The position numbers were made by a program, and so were the translations under genes. Shown piece after piece: positions 11,839-18,380 of a stretch of 38,203 bases of DNA. Positions within the stretch are counted from its first letter, which is position 1. Each line of letters begins with the position of its first letter. The notes under the pieces were generated by a model that had not been told where the DNA came from, did no database searches, and worked only from the letters and a program-made list of their open reading frames with translations. This stretch comes from DATBSK01 sp040902705 (lineage in GTDB: Bacteria > Actinomycetota > Acidimicrobiia > IMCC26256 > PALSA-555): positions 1-38,203 of the forward strand of contig JBBDWT010000061.1 in NCBI GenBank assembly GCA_040902705.1, given 5' to 3'.

Positions 11839-14490
11839 CTACTTGGCGCTGGCCCAGTTGGGGCCGAAGCCGATGTCGACGACGAGGGGGACGTTCAGCG
11901 TCGCGACCGACTCCATCCTCTCGCGCAGCACCGGCTCCACGCGCTCGCGCTCGTCGATGGGCACCTCGAAGACGAGCTCGTCGTGCACGGTGAGGAGCAT
12001 GCGGGTGGCGAAGCCGCCCTCGTCGAGCGCGCGGTCGACATCGACCATCGCGAGCTTGAAGATGTCGGCAGCCGAGCCCTGGATCGGTGCGTTCTGCGCC
12101 ATCCGCTCCCCCATCTGGCGGATGCGGAAGTTGTCGGACGAGAGCTCGGCGATCTGGCGACGGCGCCCGAAGATCGTCGCGGTGTACCCGCGCTGCTTCG
12201 CTTCCTCGACCGTGTCCTCCATGTAGGCCGCGACGTTCGGGAACGCGGCGAAGTAGTCGTCGAGGATCTCACGCGCCTCCTCCGTCGGGATGCCCATCCG
12301 CTGCCCGAGGCCGTACGCCTCCATCCCGTACGCGAGCCCGTAGTTCACGACCTTGGCGAAGCGGCGGTCCTCGGCGGTGACGTCGCCCTCCGCTCGATGG
12401 AACACCTTCGCGGCGGTGGCGGTGTGGATGTCGACGCCCCGCTCGAACGCGTCGACGAGACCGGGGTCCTCGGCGAGATGCGCGAGCACGCGCAGCTCGA
12501 TCTGCGAGTAGTCGGCCGTGAGCAGGCCCCAGCCTTCTTCCGCGATGAACGCCCGCCGGAACTCGCGCCCGCCGGCCGTGCGCACCGGGACGTTCTGGAG
12601 GTTCGGTGCCTCGCTCGAGATCCGCCCGGTCGTCGTGTCGGTCTGCTTGAACGTCGCGTGCACCCGCCCGTCCTCGCGGATGAGCGGCGGGAGTGCGTCG
12701 GCATAGGTGCTGCGGAGCTTCTCGACCTCTCGATAGCTCAGCAGGTCGTCGACGATCGCGTGGTCTTCCCGCATCTTCTGGAGCGAGTCGGCATCGGTCG
12801 ACGGACCGGTCTTCGTCTTCTTCACCGGCGTCAGGCCGAGCTTCTCGAAGAGCACGACGCGGAGCTGCGGCGTCGAGTTCACGTTGAACTCCTCGCCCGC
12901 GTGCTTCCAGATCGCCTTCACCAGCCGATCGCACTCGGCGTTCAGCTCGGTGCTGAGCTCGTCGAGGAACTTGCGGTCGACCGCGATCCCGAAGTGCTCC
13001 ATCTTCGCGAGCACGCGCACGAGCGGGCGCTCGAACCGCTCGTAGAGGTCGGCGAGCTCGCGCGCGTCGAGTGCCTCGGCGAGCGCGTCGGCGAGTCGCA
13101 GCACGACTGCTGCCCGACGACCGGTCTCGTCGGTGCCTGCTCCCCCGTCGAGATCGAGCTGGCCCTCCTCGCGGTCGGGCGAGCTCACCTCGAGCGAGAG
13201 GAACCGCAGCGCGAGGTCTTCCAGGAGGTACTTCCCCTCGGCGGGATCGAGCAGGTACGCCATCACCGCCGTGTCCTGGTGGAGCGTGCGCACGTCGGCA
13301 CCGAGCCCGTGCATGAGATCCTTGGCGCGGTGCGCGACGAGCGGTGGACCGCCCTCGGCCACGAGCACGCCGCCGGCCGCGAGCACGTCGGCGTCGGTGA
13401 GCAAGTCGCCGTCGAGGTAGGTGACCCGGCCCCCCTCGTCGGCGATCGCCAGGCCGACCAGTCCGCTGCGACCGGGCTCACCGTCCCATCGCGGCTCCAT
13501 CGAGTACCGCCCGCCTGCCGTGACGAGCCCGCGCAGCCGCTGCGCCGCCGCGGCCGCGTCGCGCAGAACCTCGACCTCCGTCTCGAGCGTCTCGGCGTCG
13601 GGCGTTGCCGCGGTCTGCCCGACCGCTTCCATCATGCGGGAGAGCAGCGTGCGGAACGCGAGCTGATCGAAGAGCACGCGCACGCGTTCCTGGTCGAACG
13701 CGCCCTGTTTCAGGTCGGCCACGTCGACGCCGCAGTCGACGTCGCGCACGAGCACCGACATGTCGCGGTTCAGCCGCACACGGTCGGCCATCTCGGTGAG
13801 GTTCTCGCGCTGCTTCGGCGGCAGCTCGTCGACGTGGGCGAGGATGCCTTCGACGTCGCCGTAGGTCGTGATGAGCTTCGCCGCAGTCTTCTCACCGATG
13901 CCCGGGACGCCGGGGAGGTTGTCGCTGTTGTCGCCCCGCAACGCCGCGTACTGCGGGTACTGCGCGGGCGTGACACCACCAGTGCGCTCGATGATCCCCG
14001 CCTCGTCGTAGAGGGCGTAGTCGGAGACGCCGCGCTTGTTGTAGAGGACCTTCAGATGCGGGTCTTCGACGAGCTGAAACGCGTCACGGTCACCGGTGAC
14101 GACGACGACGTCGGTCCCTTTCGCCGCGGCACGCGTCGCGAGCGTCGCGATGACGTCGTCGGCCTCCACGCCCTCGACCTCGAGCACCGGGATCTCCAGC
14201 GCGTCGAGGACCTCCCGGATCAGCGGCATCTGCGAGCTGAAGACGTCGGGCGTGGCCTTGCGGCCCGCCTTGTACTCGGCATCCATGTCGTCGCGGAACG
14301 TCCGCCCGCGGGCATCGAACGCCACGGCGAGGTAGTCGGGCTGCTCGTCGGCCAGCACCTTCGTGAGCATCGACGTGAACCCGAAGACCGCGTTCGTGAT
14401 CGTGCCCTCCGGCGTCGCCAGGTCGGCCGGCAACGCGTAGAACGCCCGGTAGGCCAGCGAGTGACCGTCGAGCAGCAACAGCTTGGGCAC
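11839..14490 (-). CDS. polA: DNA polymerase I
   Basis: PolA fills repair gaps and removes Okazaki primers. The 883-residue protein opens with the 5' nuclease domain (LLLDGHSLAYRAFYAL; VEGVEADDVIATLA; VVTGDRDAFQLV; LRGDNSDNLPGVPGIGEKTA). The middle region (residues about 310-480) corresponds to the 3'-5' exonuclease domain, but the acidic DxE metal site is not recognisable, so proofreading is probably absent, as in mycobacterial and Taq enzymes. The polymerase domain is complete: motif A DYSQIELRVLAHL, motif B RRFAKVVNYGLAYGM, motif C VHDELVFEV. The start is GTG at 14488-14490 with TACGAT seven bases upstream. Together with uvrA and uvrB in the window, it supplies the gap-filling step of excision repair. 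Confidence 0.98.
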   Translation of the reverse strand: MPKLLLLDGHSLAYRAFYALPADLATPEGTITNAVFGFTSMLTKVLADEQPDYLAVAFDARGRTFRDDMDAEYKAGRKATPDVFSSQMPLIREVLDALEIPVLEVEGVEADDVIATLATRAAAKGTDVVVVTGDRDAFQLVEDPHLKVLYNKRGVSDYALYDEAGIIERTGGVTPAQYPQYAALRGDNSDNLPGVPGIGEKTAAKLITTYGDVEGILAHVDELPPKQRENLTEMADRVRLNRDMSVLVRDVDCGVDVADLKQGAFDQERVRVLFDQLAFRTLLSRMMEAVGQTAATPDAETLETEVEVLRDAAAAAQRLRGLVTAGGRYSMEPRWDGEPGRSGLVGLAIADEGGRVTYLDGDLLTDADVLAAGGVLVAEGGPPLVAHRAKDLMHGLGADVRTLHQDTAVMAYLLDPAEGKYLLEDLALRFLSLEVSSPDREEGQLDLDGGAGTDETGRRAAVVLRLADALAEALDARELADLYERFERPLVRVLAKMEHFGIAVDRKFLDELSTELNAECDRLVKAIWKHAGEEFNVNSTPQLRVVLFEKLGLTPVKKTKTGPSTDADSLQKMREDHAIVDDLLSYREVEKLRSTYADALPPLIREDGRVHATFKQTDTTTGRISSEAPNLQNVPVRTAGGREFRRAFIAEEGWGLLTADYSQIELRVLAHLAEDPGLVDAFERGVDIHTATAAKVFHRAEGDVTAEDRRFAKVVNYGLAYGMEAYGLGQRMGIPTEEAREILDDYFAAFPNVAAYMEDTVEEAKQRGYTATIFGRRRQIAELSSDNFRIRQMGERMAQNAPIQGSAADIFKLAMVDVDRALDEGGFATRMLLTVHDELVFEVPIDERERVEPVLRERMESVATLNVPLVVDIGFGPNWASAK

Positions 14491-14497
14491 GTCGCCG

Positions 14498-14503
14498 ATC
14501 GTA
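14498..14503 (-). promoter_or_regulatory. -10 element of a leaderless polA promoter
   Basis: TACGAT on the minus strand, seven bases before the polA GTG, the same arrangement and the same hexamer as at uvrA. No SOS box was found in the 234-base spacer 14491-14724, and no other feature is evident there. Confidence 0.5.
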
Positions 14504-14724
14504 CGCCCGACCTACGACGGCATCTGGCGTGCACTCGCCGGCTACCGACCTGCACCGCGGCTCGCCCGGTCGAAGTCGCCCGCACCGCGGCACCCCCGGG
14601 GTCGACCGGAGGCGACGCGGCACGGACCGTCGGTGGTCCCGCGGGCCGTATTCAGTTGTCAAAGGTCGGTTGGGGAAGTCGGACTCTCGATGCTCGCCTG
14701 GGGCGGATCGCACGATGGAGGTGG

Positions 14725-15831
14725 TCAGGGTGCGGGGCCGGCGCGGGCTTCGATCAGGTCGTCCTGGTGGACGATCCTGAGTCCTTCGATCTGGTTCGGG
14801 TCTCCCACGAGGCGCCACAGCCCGTGCGGGTTGAGCATGCGGTGGTGGTACGGGCAGACCCGGGCGAGGTTGTCGAGCGCATCGCAGCCGCCTTCACAGC
14901 ACGCAACCAGGTGATGGATGTGGAGTCCGGAGGTGTTGGTGCAGCCCGGGACCCGGCAGTGCAGGTCGCGCTGGATGACGAGCTGCTCGAGGGCGCGTGG
15001 GAGCGCGCTGCGCGCGTTGCCTGACGAGATCTGCTGGCCGTGCTCGTCGTCGACGCGGTCCTTCACGCGTGCGTTCGGCTGCACGATGTCGACAGTCTCG
15101 GTGGCGAGCTGCATGCCTTCGCAGTCGGCGGTGCCGTCGTCGCGGCGGTGGATGACGATCAGCTCCTTGTACTTCCCGGTCAGCTCGGCATCCGCGTAGG
15201 TGCGACAGAGGTCGACGAGCGCGTCGGCCTTGCGGTGCTCGAGCGTGTCCCACGCTTCGCCCTTGGAGGGGCGCATCTTCTCGGCACGATGGTCGAGGAC
15301 CTTCTCGACCAGGATCCCGTCGAGATCCGCGAGCCGAAAGCGTCCACCGGTCATCCCGACGTCGGCCTCACGCCACGTTCGCAGCGACCGCGCCGCCCGC
15401 CGGGCGCGCGCATCAGCCAGTGTGACCTTCTGCTTGTGCCGCGCGAGCAGCTGCAGGTCGCCCGGAGAAGTGTTCGGCCCTCGCGCCGCCCACTCCTTGT
15501 CGGTCTCCGGAGTCGCGAGCTCGGTCAGCGGTGCGAGCTGCTCCGCGCTGAGTGCGCCGTCAGCCATCTGCTGCGCGACCGCGGGCAGCGACTCCAACGA
15601 GCGCGCCATCTCCCGATTCGTCTTCGTCGTCCGCGGCGACACCGAGACGTCCGGCATCGACGACAGCGCATCACGCTCGTCCAGCACCTTGATGACTGCG
15701 AGCTCCTCGAGGTGGAGGCGCCGCTGCTTCGCGATCAGCTCGCTGCGCCGCGTCTTGAGCCAAGCGGTCTCGTGACACCGCAGCTCGTCGAGCTGCTCCC
15801 GATACGAACGCCCTCGATCCGACTGGTGCAT
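14725..15831 (-). CDS. DUF222/HNH endonuclease (13E12-repeat family), SOS-controlled
   Basis: The 368-residue protein has a helical N-terminal half (YREQLDELRCHETAWLKTRR; ADGALSAEQLAPLTELATPE), typical of the DUF222 region of mycobacterial 13E12-repeat proteins, and a C-terminal HNH nuclease: CRVPGCTNTSGLHIHHLVAC, then NLARVCPYHHRMLNPHGL. The HH and the final H of the motif and the paired cysteines are all present, so it should be able to bind metal and cut DNA. I chose the ATG at 15829-15831 because GGAGG lies just upstream; the open frame extends to 15915. The promoter holds a perfect SOS box between its -35 and -10 boxes. Several 13E12 genes of Mycobacterium tuberculosis are known to be LexA-regulated, so the link to DNA damage is expected. 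The biological target is unknown. Confidence 0.9.
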   Translation of the reverse strand: MHQSDRGRSYREQLDELRCHETAWLKTRRSELIAKQRRLHLEELAVIKVLDERDALSSMPDVSVSPRTTKTNREMARSLESLPAVAQQMADGALSAEQLAPLTELATPETDKEWAARGPNTSPGDLQLLARHKQKVTLADARARRAARSLRTWREADVGMTGGRFRLADLDGILVEKVLDHRAEKMRPSKGEAWDTLEHRKADALVDLCRTYADAELTGKYKELIVIHRRDDGTADCEGMQLATETVDIVQPNARVKDRVDDEHGQQISSGNARSALPRALEQLVIQRDLHCRVPGCTNTSGLHIHHLVACCEGGCDALDNLARVCPYHHRMLNPHGLWRLVGDPNQIEGLRIVHQDDLIEARAGPAP

Positions 15832-15914
15832 CACCACACCTCCTCCACTGCTCGGCGGCGCCGGGCCCACCGACAGGTGAAGCCCGACTGCGATCACTTG
15901 GGGGAAGTTCCACA

Positions 15915-15943
15915 ACTATACGAACACATGTTCGCCCAGTCAA
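15915..15943 (-). promoter_or_regulatory. SOS-controlled promoter of the HNH endonuclease gene
   Basis: On the minus strand: -35 TTGACT (15938-15943), a 17-base spacer, and -10 TATAGT (15915-15920). The spacer contains the perfect LexA operator CGAACATGTGTTCG (15921-15934). A LexA dimer there would cover the promoter core. The predicted leader is about 77 bases. Confidence 0.88.
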
Positions 15944-16030
15944 GCCGGAACGCAACATCGCTCGAGAGATCTCACGGCCTTCGAAGCGGAGCGCGTCATC
16001 GACCGCGGGAACATCAACAGCGTCCGTGGG

Positions 16031-16049
16031 GCCCCCGGAAGCCCGGGCC
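16031..16049 (-). terminator. Possible terminator after pdtaR
   Basis: CCCGG (16034-16038), loop AAGC, CCGGG (16043-16047), flanked by further complementary GG/CC pairs. It is 17 bases past the pdtaR stop. The stem is short and lacks a U tract. The remaining sequence from 15944 to 16065 shows nothing else. Confidence 0.35.
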
Positions 16050-16065
16050 GGTCACGAGCAAGCGT

Positions 16066-16659
16066 TTACGGAGCCAGGTCCCCATCGACGACGCGCTGCG
16101 CGATCTCGCCGACCTTGACCCGCTCGCTCATCGCGCGCGTCTGGATGAAGCGCCACGCGGCCTGCTCGTCGAAGCCGTGCTCGTCCATCAGCCGCCCCTT
16201 GGCGCGGTCGATGATCTTGCGCGACTCGAGACGGGCCTCGAGGTCCTCGACGTGGCGCTCGAGCGACGACAGCTCCCCGTGGCGGGCGAGCGCGACCTCG
16301 ATGGCGGGCATGAGATCGCTCTTCTGGAACGGCTTGACCAGGTACGCGAGCGCACCGGCGTCACGCGCCTGCTCGACGAGGTCGCGCTGGGAGAACGCCG
16401 TGAGGATCAGCACCGCGGCGAGCCGCTCGCTCGAGATCTGACGCGCCACTGACAGGCCGTCGAGGCCGGGCATCTTGACGTCGAGGATCACGAGGTCGGG
16501 CACCAGCTCGCGGACGAGGTCGATCGCCTCGTCGCCCCGGCCCGTCTCGCCGACGACCGCGTACCCCTCTTCTTCGAGGAGCTCGCGGAGGTCGAGCCGG
16601 ATGATCGCCTCGTCCTCGGCGATGACGACGCGGGGCGCGGTCTGCGTGGAGTCAGTCAC
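16066..16659 (-). CDS. pdtaR: ANTAR-domain response regulator (PdtaR type)
   Basis: The 197-residue protein is a receiver domain joined to an RNA-binding ANTAR domain. The receiver has the acidic pocket AEDEA (residues 14-18), the phosphoacceptor D60 (VILDVKMPG), T87 (LTAFSQRDL) and K109 (YLVKPF). After a coiled linker the ANTAR helices are seen from about residue 138 (LEARLESRKIIDRAKGRLMDEHG; AWRFIQTRAM). It closely resembles M. tuberculosis Rv1626, which lies close to polA there too and acts by transcription antitermination. I use the GTG at 16657-16659, which gives the family N-terminus; the open frame continues to 16815 without family similarity. It follows the coiled-coil gene by 16 bases. 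The histidine kinase partner (PdtaS) is not in the window. Confidence 0.93.
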   Translation of the reverse strand: MTDSTQTAPRVVIAEDEAIIRLDLRELLEEEGYAVVGETGRGDEAIDLVRELVPDLVILDVKMPGLDGLSVARQISSERLAAVLILTAFSQRDLVEQARDAGALAYLVKPFQKSDLMPAIEVALARHGELSSLERHVEDLEARLESRKIIDRAKGRLMDEHGFDEQAAWRFIQTRAMSERVKVGEIAQRVVDGDLAP

Positions 16660-16675
16660 GGGAAGGCTGCCGGGC

Positions 16676-16975
16676 TCAGTGCGCCGACAGCTCGGCCGAC
16701 ATGCGGTCGAGGAGCGCGTCCTGCTCGCGCTCGAGCTGGGCGATGGACAGCACGAGGGCGTCTCGGTGCCGGGCGAGCGCGTCGGCGTGGCGCCGGGCGT
16801 CGCGAGCCTCGGCATCGGTGAGGGGAGTCTCGGCGACGAGCGCGCGGAGTCGAGCCTCTTCGGCCTCGTCCTCGAGGAACACCAGCTGCTCCTCCGTCAC
16901 CGATCGCTCGGCTCGGAGGCGCTTCAGGCGGTCGCTCACGTCGACGAGACGCCGTTGCAGGATCGAACGCGCCAT
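16676..16975 (-). CDS. Small conserved coiled-coil protein upstream of pdtaR
   Basis: The 99-residue product (MARSILQRRLVDVSDRLKRL...) is almost entirely charged, helical heptad-like sequence, rich in Leu, Arg, Glu and Ala, with no transmembrane segment, signal peptide or enzymatic motif. The central VAETPLTDAEARDARRHADA interrupts the coiled coil once. It shares an operon with pdtaR (16-base spacing), so a link with that regulator or its RNA targets is a reasonable guess, not evidence. I believe similar short proteins precede pdtaR in related actinobacteria, from memory only. TAGAAT lies nine bases before the ATG at 16973-16975, giving a very short leader. Confidence 0.72.
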   Translation of the reverse strand: MARSILQRRLVDVSDRLKRLRAERSVTEEQLVFLEDEAEEARLRALVAETPLTDAEARDARRHADALARHRDALVLSIAQLEREQDALLDRMSAELSAH

Positions 16976-16984
16976 GGGGCGGAG

Positions 16985-16990
16985 ATTCTA
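16985..16990 (-). promoter_or_regulatory. -10 element upstream of the coiled-coil/pdtaR operon
   Basis: TAGAAT on the minus strand, nine bases upstream of the ATG at 16975. No recognisable -35 hexamer was seen at 17 bases. Confidence 0.4.
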
Positions 16991-17054
16991 AGGGCGAACG
17001 CCCGCCGCGTCAGGGTCCAATCGTGCGTCGTTCGGGCCCGAGCACACGCCCGGT

Positions 17055-17070
17055 CCCCCCCCCCCCCCCC
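17055..17070. other. 16-C homopolymer, suspected assembly artefact
   Basis: Sixteen C bases between two genes. GGTCCCCC occurs on both sides of the run, the same pattern of repeated flank plus homopolymer that surrounds the N gap at 2053. It may mark an unflagged join. Confidence 0.6.
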
Positions 17071-17106
17071 GGTCCCCCGCGGCGAGGTGAGCGCGACCAT
17101 GGGGAC

Positions 17107-18270
17107 ATGTCGGCACCCAGCCACCCGATCTTCAGTCCGGAGCACGACGAGCTGCGGATGGCGGTCCGGAGGTGGGTCGAGACCGAGCTGGCGCCTCATG
17201 TCGACGAGTGGGAGGACGCCGGCCGCTTCCCCGACGACGTGTTCAGGCGCGCCGGCGAGCTCGGGTTCCTCGGGCTCCATCATCCACAGGAGTACGGAGG
17301 GAGCGGCGGCGACCTCGCGGCCGAGATCGTGTTCGTCGAAGAGCTCGCCAAGGCCGGCTGCGGCGCGATCGCGATGGCCGTGTCGGTGCAGACCGACATG
17401 GCGACGCCTGCGCTGGCCGAGTTCGGCACCGACGACCAGAAGGAGCGTTACCTGCGGCCGGCGATCGCGGGCACGAAGATCGCGGCGATCGCGATCACCG
17501 AGCCCGACGCCGGGTCCGACGTCGCCGGCATCTCGACGCGCGCGACGCGCGACGGTGATTCGTGGCGCATCGACGGCCGCAAGATGTTCATCACCAACGG
17601 GGCGCGTGCCGACTTCCTCACCACAGTCGTGAAGACCGATCCGTCCGCGGGCCATGCAGGTATCTCGCTCTTCCTCGTCGACACCGCGCTCCCGGGCGTC
17701 ACGGTGTCGCGCACGCTGCGCAAGCTCGGCATGTGGTCGAGCGACACCGCGGAGATCGCGCTCGACGACGTCGTCGTGCCGAATGACGACCTCATCGGGC
17801 TCGAGCCGGGTCGCGGGTTCGCCCAGCTCATGTGGCAGCTCCAGTACGAGCGGATCTCCGGTGCCGCGGCGTGCCTGGGCTACGCCGACAAGGTCCTCGC
17901 CGCCACGATTGAGTACGCCCGGACGCGCACCGCGTTCGGCCGGCCGATCGCCGGCCATCAGGTCGTCGCGCACCAGCTCGCCGACGCAGCGACCGAGCTC
18001 ACGGCAGCGCGCGCCCTCGTGTACGACACGGTCTGGAAGCTGTCCGAGGGCGAGTACCCCGTCGCGGAGATCTCCATGGCGAAGAAGTACTCGGCGCAGG
18101 TGTTCAACCGGTTGGTCGACACGTGCGTGCAGGTGCACGGTGGTGCCGGCTACATGCACGAGTCACTGGTGAGCCGCGCGTTCCGCGACGCGCGGCTCCA
18201 GCGCATCGGCGCCGGCACGGACGAGATCATGAACGAGGTGATCGCGAAGCACCTCGGGATCTCGCCGTGA
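17107..18270 (+). CDS. Acyl-CoA dehydrogenase
   Basis: The 387-residue flavoprotein oxidises acyl-CoA to the 2-enoyl-CoA. It has the family N-terminal helical domain (SPEHDELRMAVRRWVETEL), the FAD/substrate signature AIAITEPDAGSDVAGI near residue 127, KMFITNGARADF, and the C-terminal CVQVHGGAGYMHESLVSRAF. The residue that is the catalytic glutamate in medium-chain enzymes is alanine here (RIGAGTDEI). Instead E248 in LQYERISGA aligns with the helix-G glutamate used by isovaleryl-CoA and long-chain acyl-CoA dehydrogenases. This places it in that subgroup; the natural substrate is uncertain. The ATG at 17107 gives the expected N-terminus. It stands alone between a minus-strand operon and a convergent arsA, so context adds nothing about the pathway. 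Confidence 0.93.
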   Translation: MSAPSHPIFSPEHDELRMAVRRWVETELAPHVDEWEDAGRFPDDVFRRAGELGFLGLHHPQEYGGSGGDLAAEIVFVEELAKAGCGAIAMAVSVQTDMATPALAEFGTDDQKERYLRPAIAGTKIAAIAITEPDAGSDVAGISTRATRDGDSWRIDGRKMFITNGARADFLTTVVKTDPSAGHAGISLFLVDTALPGVTVSRTLRKLGMWSSDTAEIALDDVVVPNDDLIGLEPGRGFAQLMWQLQYERISGAAACLGYADKVLAATIEYARTRTAFGRPIAGHQVVAHQLADAATELTAARALVYDTVWKLSEGEYPVAEISMAKKYSAQVFNRLVDTCVQVHGGAGYMHESLVSRAFRDARLQRIGAGTDEIMNEVIAKHLGISP

Positions 18271-18301
18271 ACTCCCGATCACCGTTGTGGGAGAAGCGTG
18301 A

Positions 18302-18339
18302 GCGGCGATCCGCACGACGTGCGCAGGACTCCTCGCCGC
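18302..18339. terminator. Nested hairpin between convergent genes
   Basis: Outer stem GCGGCGA (18302-18308) with TCGCCGC (18333-18339); inner hairpin CGCAC (18311-18315), loop GAC, GTGCG (18319-18323). It lies between the stops of the acyl-CoA dehydrogenase (18270) and arsA (18381) and could serve both. The architecture resembles the hairpin after uvrA. Confidence 0.5.
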
Positions 18340-18380
18340 GGTGATCGAAGCCGTCGCGGAGCCGCAACGCTTCGAGTTCG

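Noticed and set aside
14657..14662. TTGACA on the minus strand upstream of polA
   Set aside because: No TANNNT-like box lies 16-18 bases downstream, and polA has a better -10 directly before its start codon.
11497..15024. A plus-strand open frame of 1175 codons opposite polA
   Set aside because: Antisense shadow of polA and its neighbours; the opposite strand has full-length conserved motifs.
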